From contig DDFO01000008.1 in the NCBI GenBank assembly GCA_002337215.1, positions 118,296-130,337 on the forward strand: a stretch of DNA of 12,042 nt, given 5' to 3'. A program made the position numbers and the translations under genes. Numbering within the stretch: position 1 is the first letter of the stretch; each line of letters opens with the position of its first letter. The stretch comes from Phycisphaerales bacterium UBA1926. GTDB lineage: Bacteria; Planctomycetota; Phycisphaerae; Phycisphaerales; UBA1924. The notes under the pieces are model-generated. The model searched no databases and was not told the DNA's origin. It saw only the letters and a list, made by a program, of their open reading frames with translations. Of the stretch, positions 11,836 through 12,042 are shown piece after piece.

Positions 11836-12042
11836 ATGAAGACGTTTGAACTCATGGTCGCGGCTCTTGGCGTGGTTGGGCTTGCGAGTGGGTCCGCTTT
11901 GGGCGACGACCTGCCTCGCGTCGTCGGCGGCATGGAGCACGTGATGATCTCGATCGAGAACGGGGCGATCGATGTCCACCTCGAATCGGGATCCGGGAGC
12001 GTGGAACTGCACGCGTTTCCTGAGGACACCTACAGCGGTGCG
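11836..12042 (+). CDS. Exported protein of unknown function, 3' end cut by window
   Basis: Only the first 69 residues are visible and the frame is open at the window end. MKTFELMVAALGVVGLASGSALG is a good Sec signal peptide, with likely cleavage near ALG-DD (about residue 23). The mature start (DDLPRVVGGMEHVMISIENGAIDV) is acidic, and the rest visible is probably beta-strand rich, with a short Gly/Ser run (SGSGS) near residue 54. No family is recognised; many planctomycete cell-surface proteins begin this way, so a C-terminal anchor or dockerin-like domain is possible but cannot be seen. The start is supported by AAGGAG eight bases upstream. It is preceded by the prepilin-type gene with 107 bases between. 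Confidence 0.75.
   Translation, partial: MKTFELMVAALGVVGLASGSALGDDLPRVVGGMEHVMISIENGAIDVHLESGSGSVELHAFPEDTYSGA

Noticed and set aside
1..12042. CRISPR array, toxin-antitoxin pair, transposase, integrase, tRNA or phage genes
   Set aside because: No regularly spaced repeats, terminal inverted repeats, tRNA-like folds or matching protein motifs were seen on either strand.

Overview
The window looks like a chromosomal segment of a GC-rich planctomycete, most plausibly from the Phycisphaerae side. This rests on a Minf_1886-type protein (a family restricted mainly to Planctomycetes and Verrucomicrobia), a prepilin-like protein with a C-terminal H-X9-DG motif, and a ResB/CcsA (system II) cytochrome c maturation pair with the long N-terminal extension on CcsA seen in such lineages. 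I see no phage, transposon, CRISPR, tRNA or rRNA signal. Gene packing is ordinary and no gap between genes exceeds 170 bases.

Layout. Positions 1-2558 hold three minus-strand genes: a 3'-truncated AI-2E/PerM-family membrane protein, the Minf_1886 protein, and an alkyladenine DNA glycosylase (Mpg/AAG). Divergent from the glycosylase is a short BLUF blue-light sensor on the plus strand (2639-3082). The two share an AT-rich box that reads as a -10 element in both directions. The BLUF gene converges on ccsA with one base between stop codons. Positions 3084-7651 are a minus-strand resB-ccsA operon with a 4-base start/stop overlap; the pair delivers and attaches haem to exported c-type cytochromes. 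Upstream on the same strand is a metal-dependent amidohydrolase (7771-9174).

From 9317 onward everything is on the plus strand. The order is an OmpA-domain lipoprotein (Pal/MotB-like peptidoglycan binder) closed by a strong intrinsic terminator, a small cysteine-rich membrane or exported protein of unknown function, a prepilin-type protein, and the start of an exported protein cut by the window end.

I did not find a convincing new multi-gene system. The items most worth a second look are the BLUF/glycosylase divergent pair with its symmetric promoter and the Trp-to-Cys change in the BLUF core, a WWD-motif variant and low-complexity insert in CcsA, a cysteine-rich orphan, and several well-formed dyads in 5' regions. 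All regulatory calls are read by eye and need folding or transcript data.
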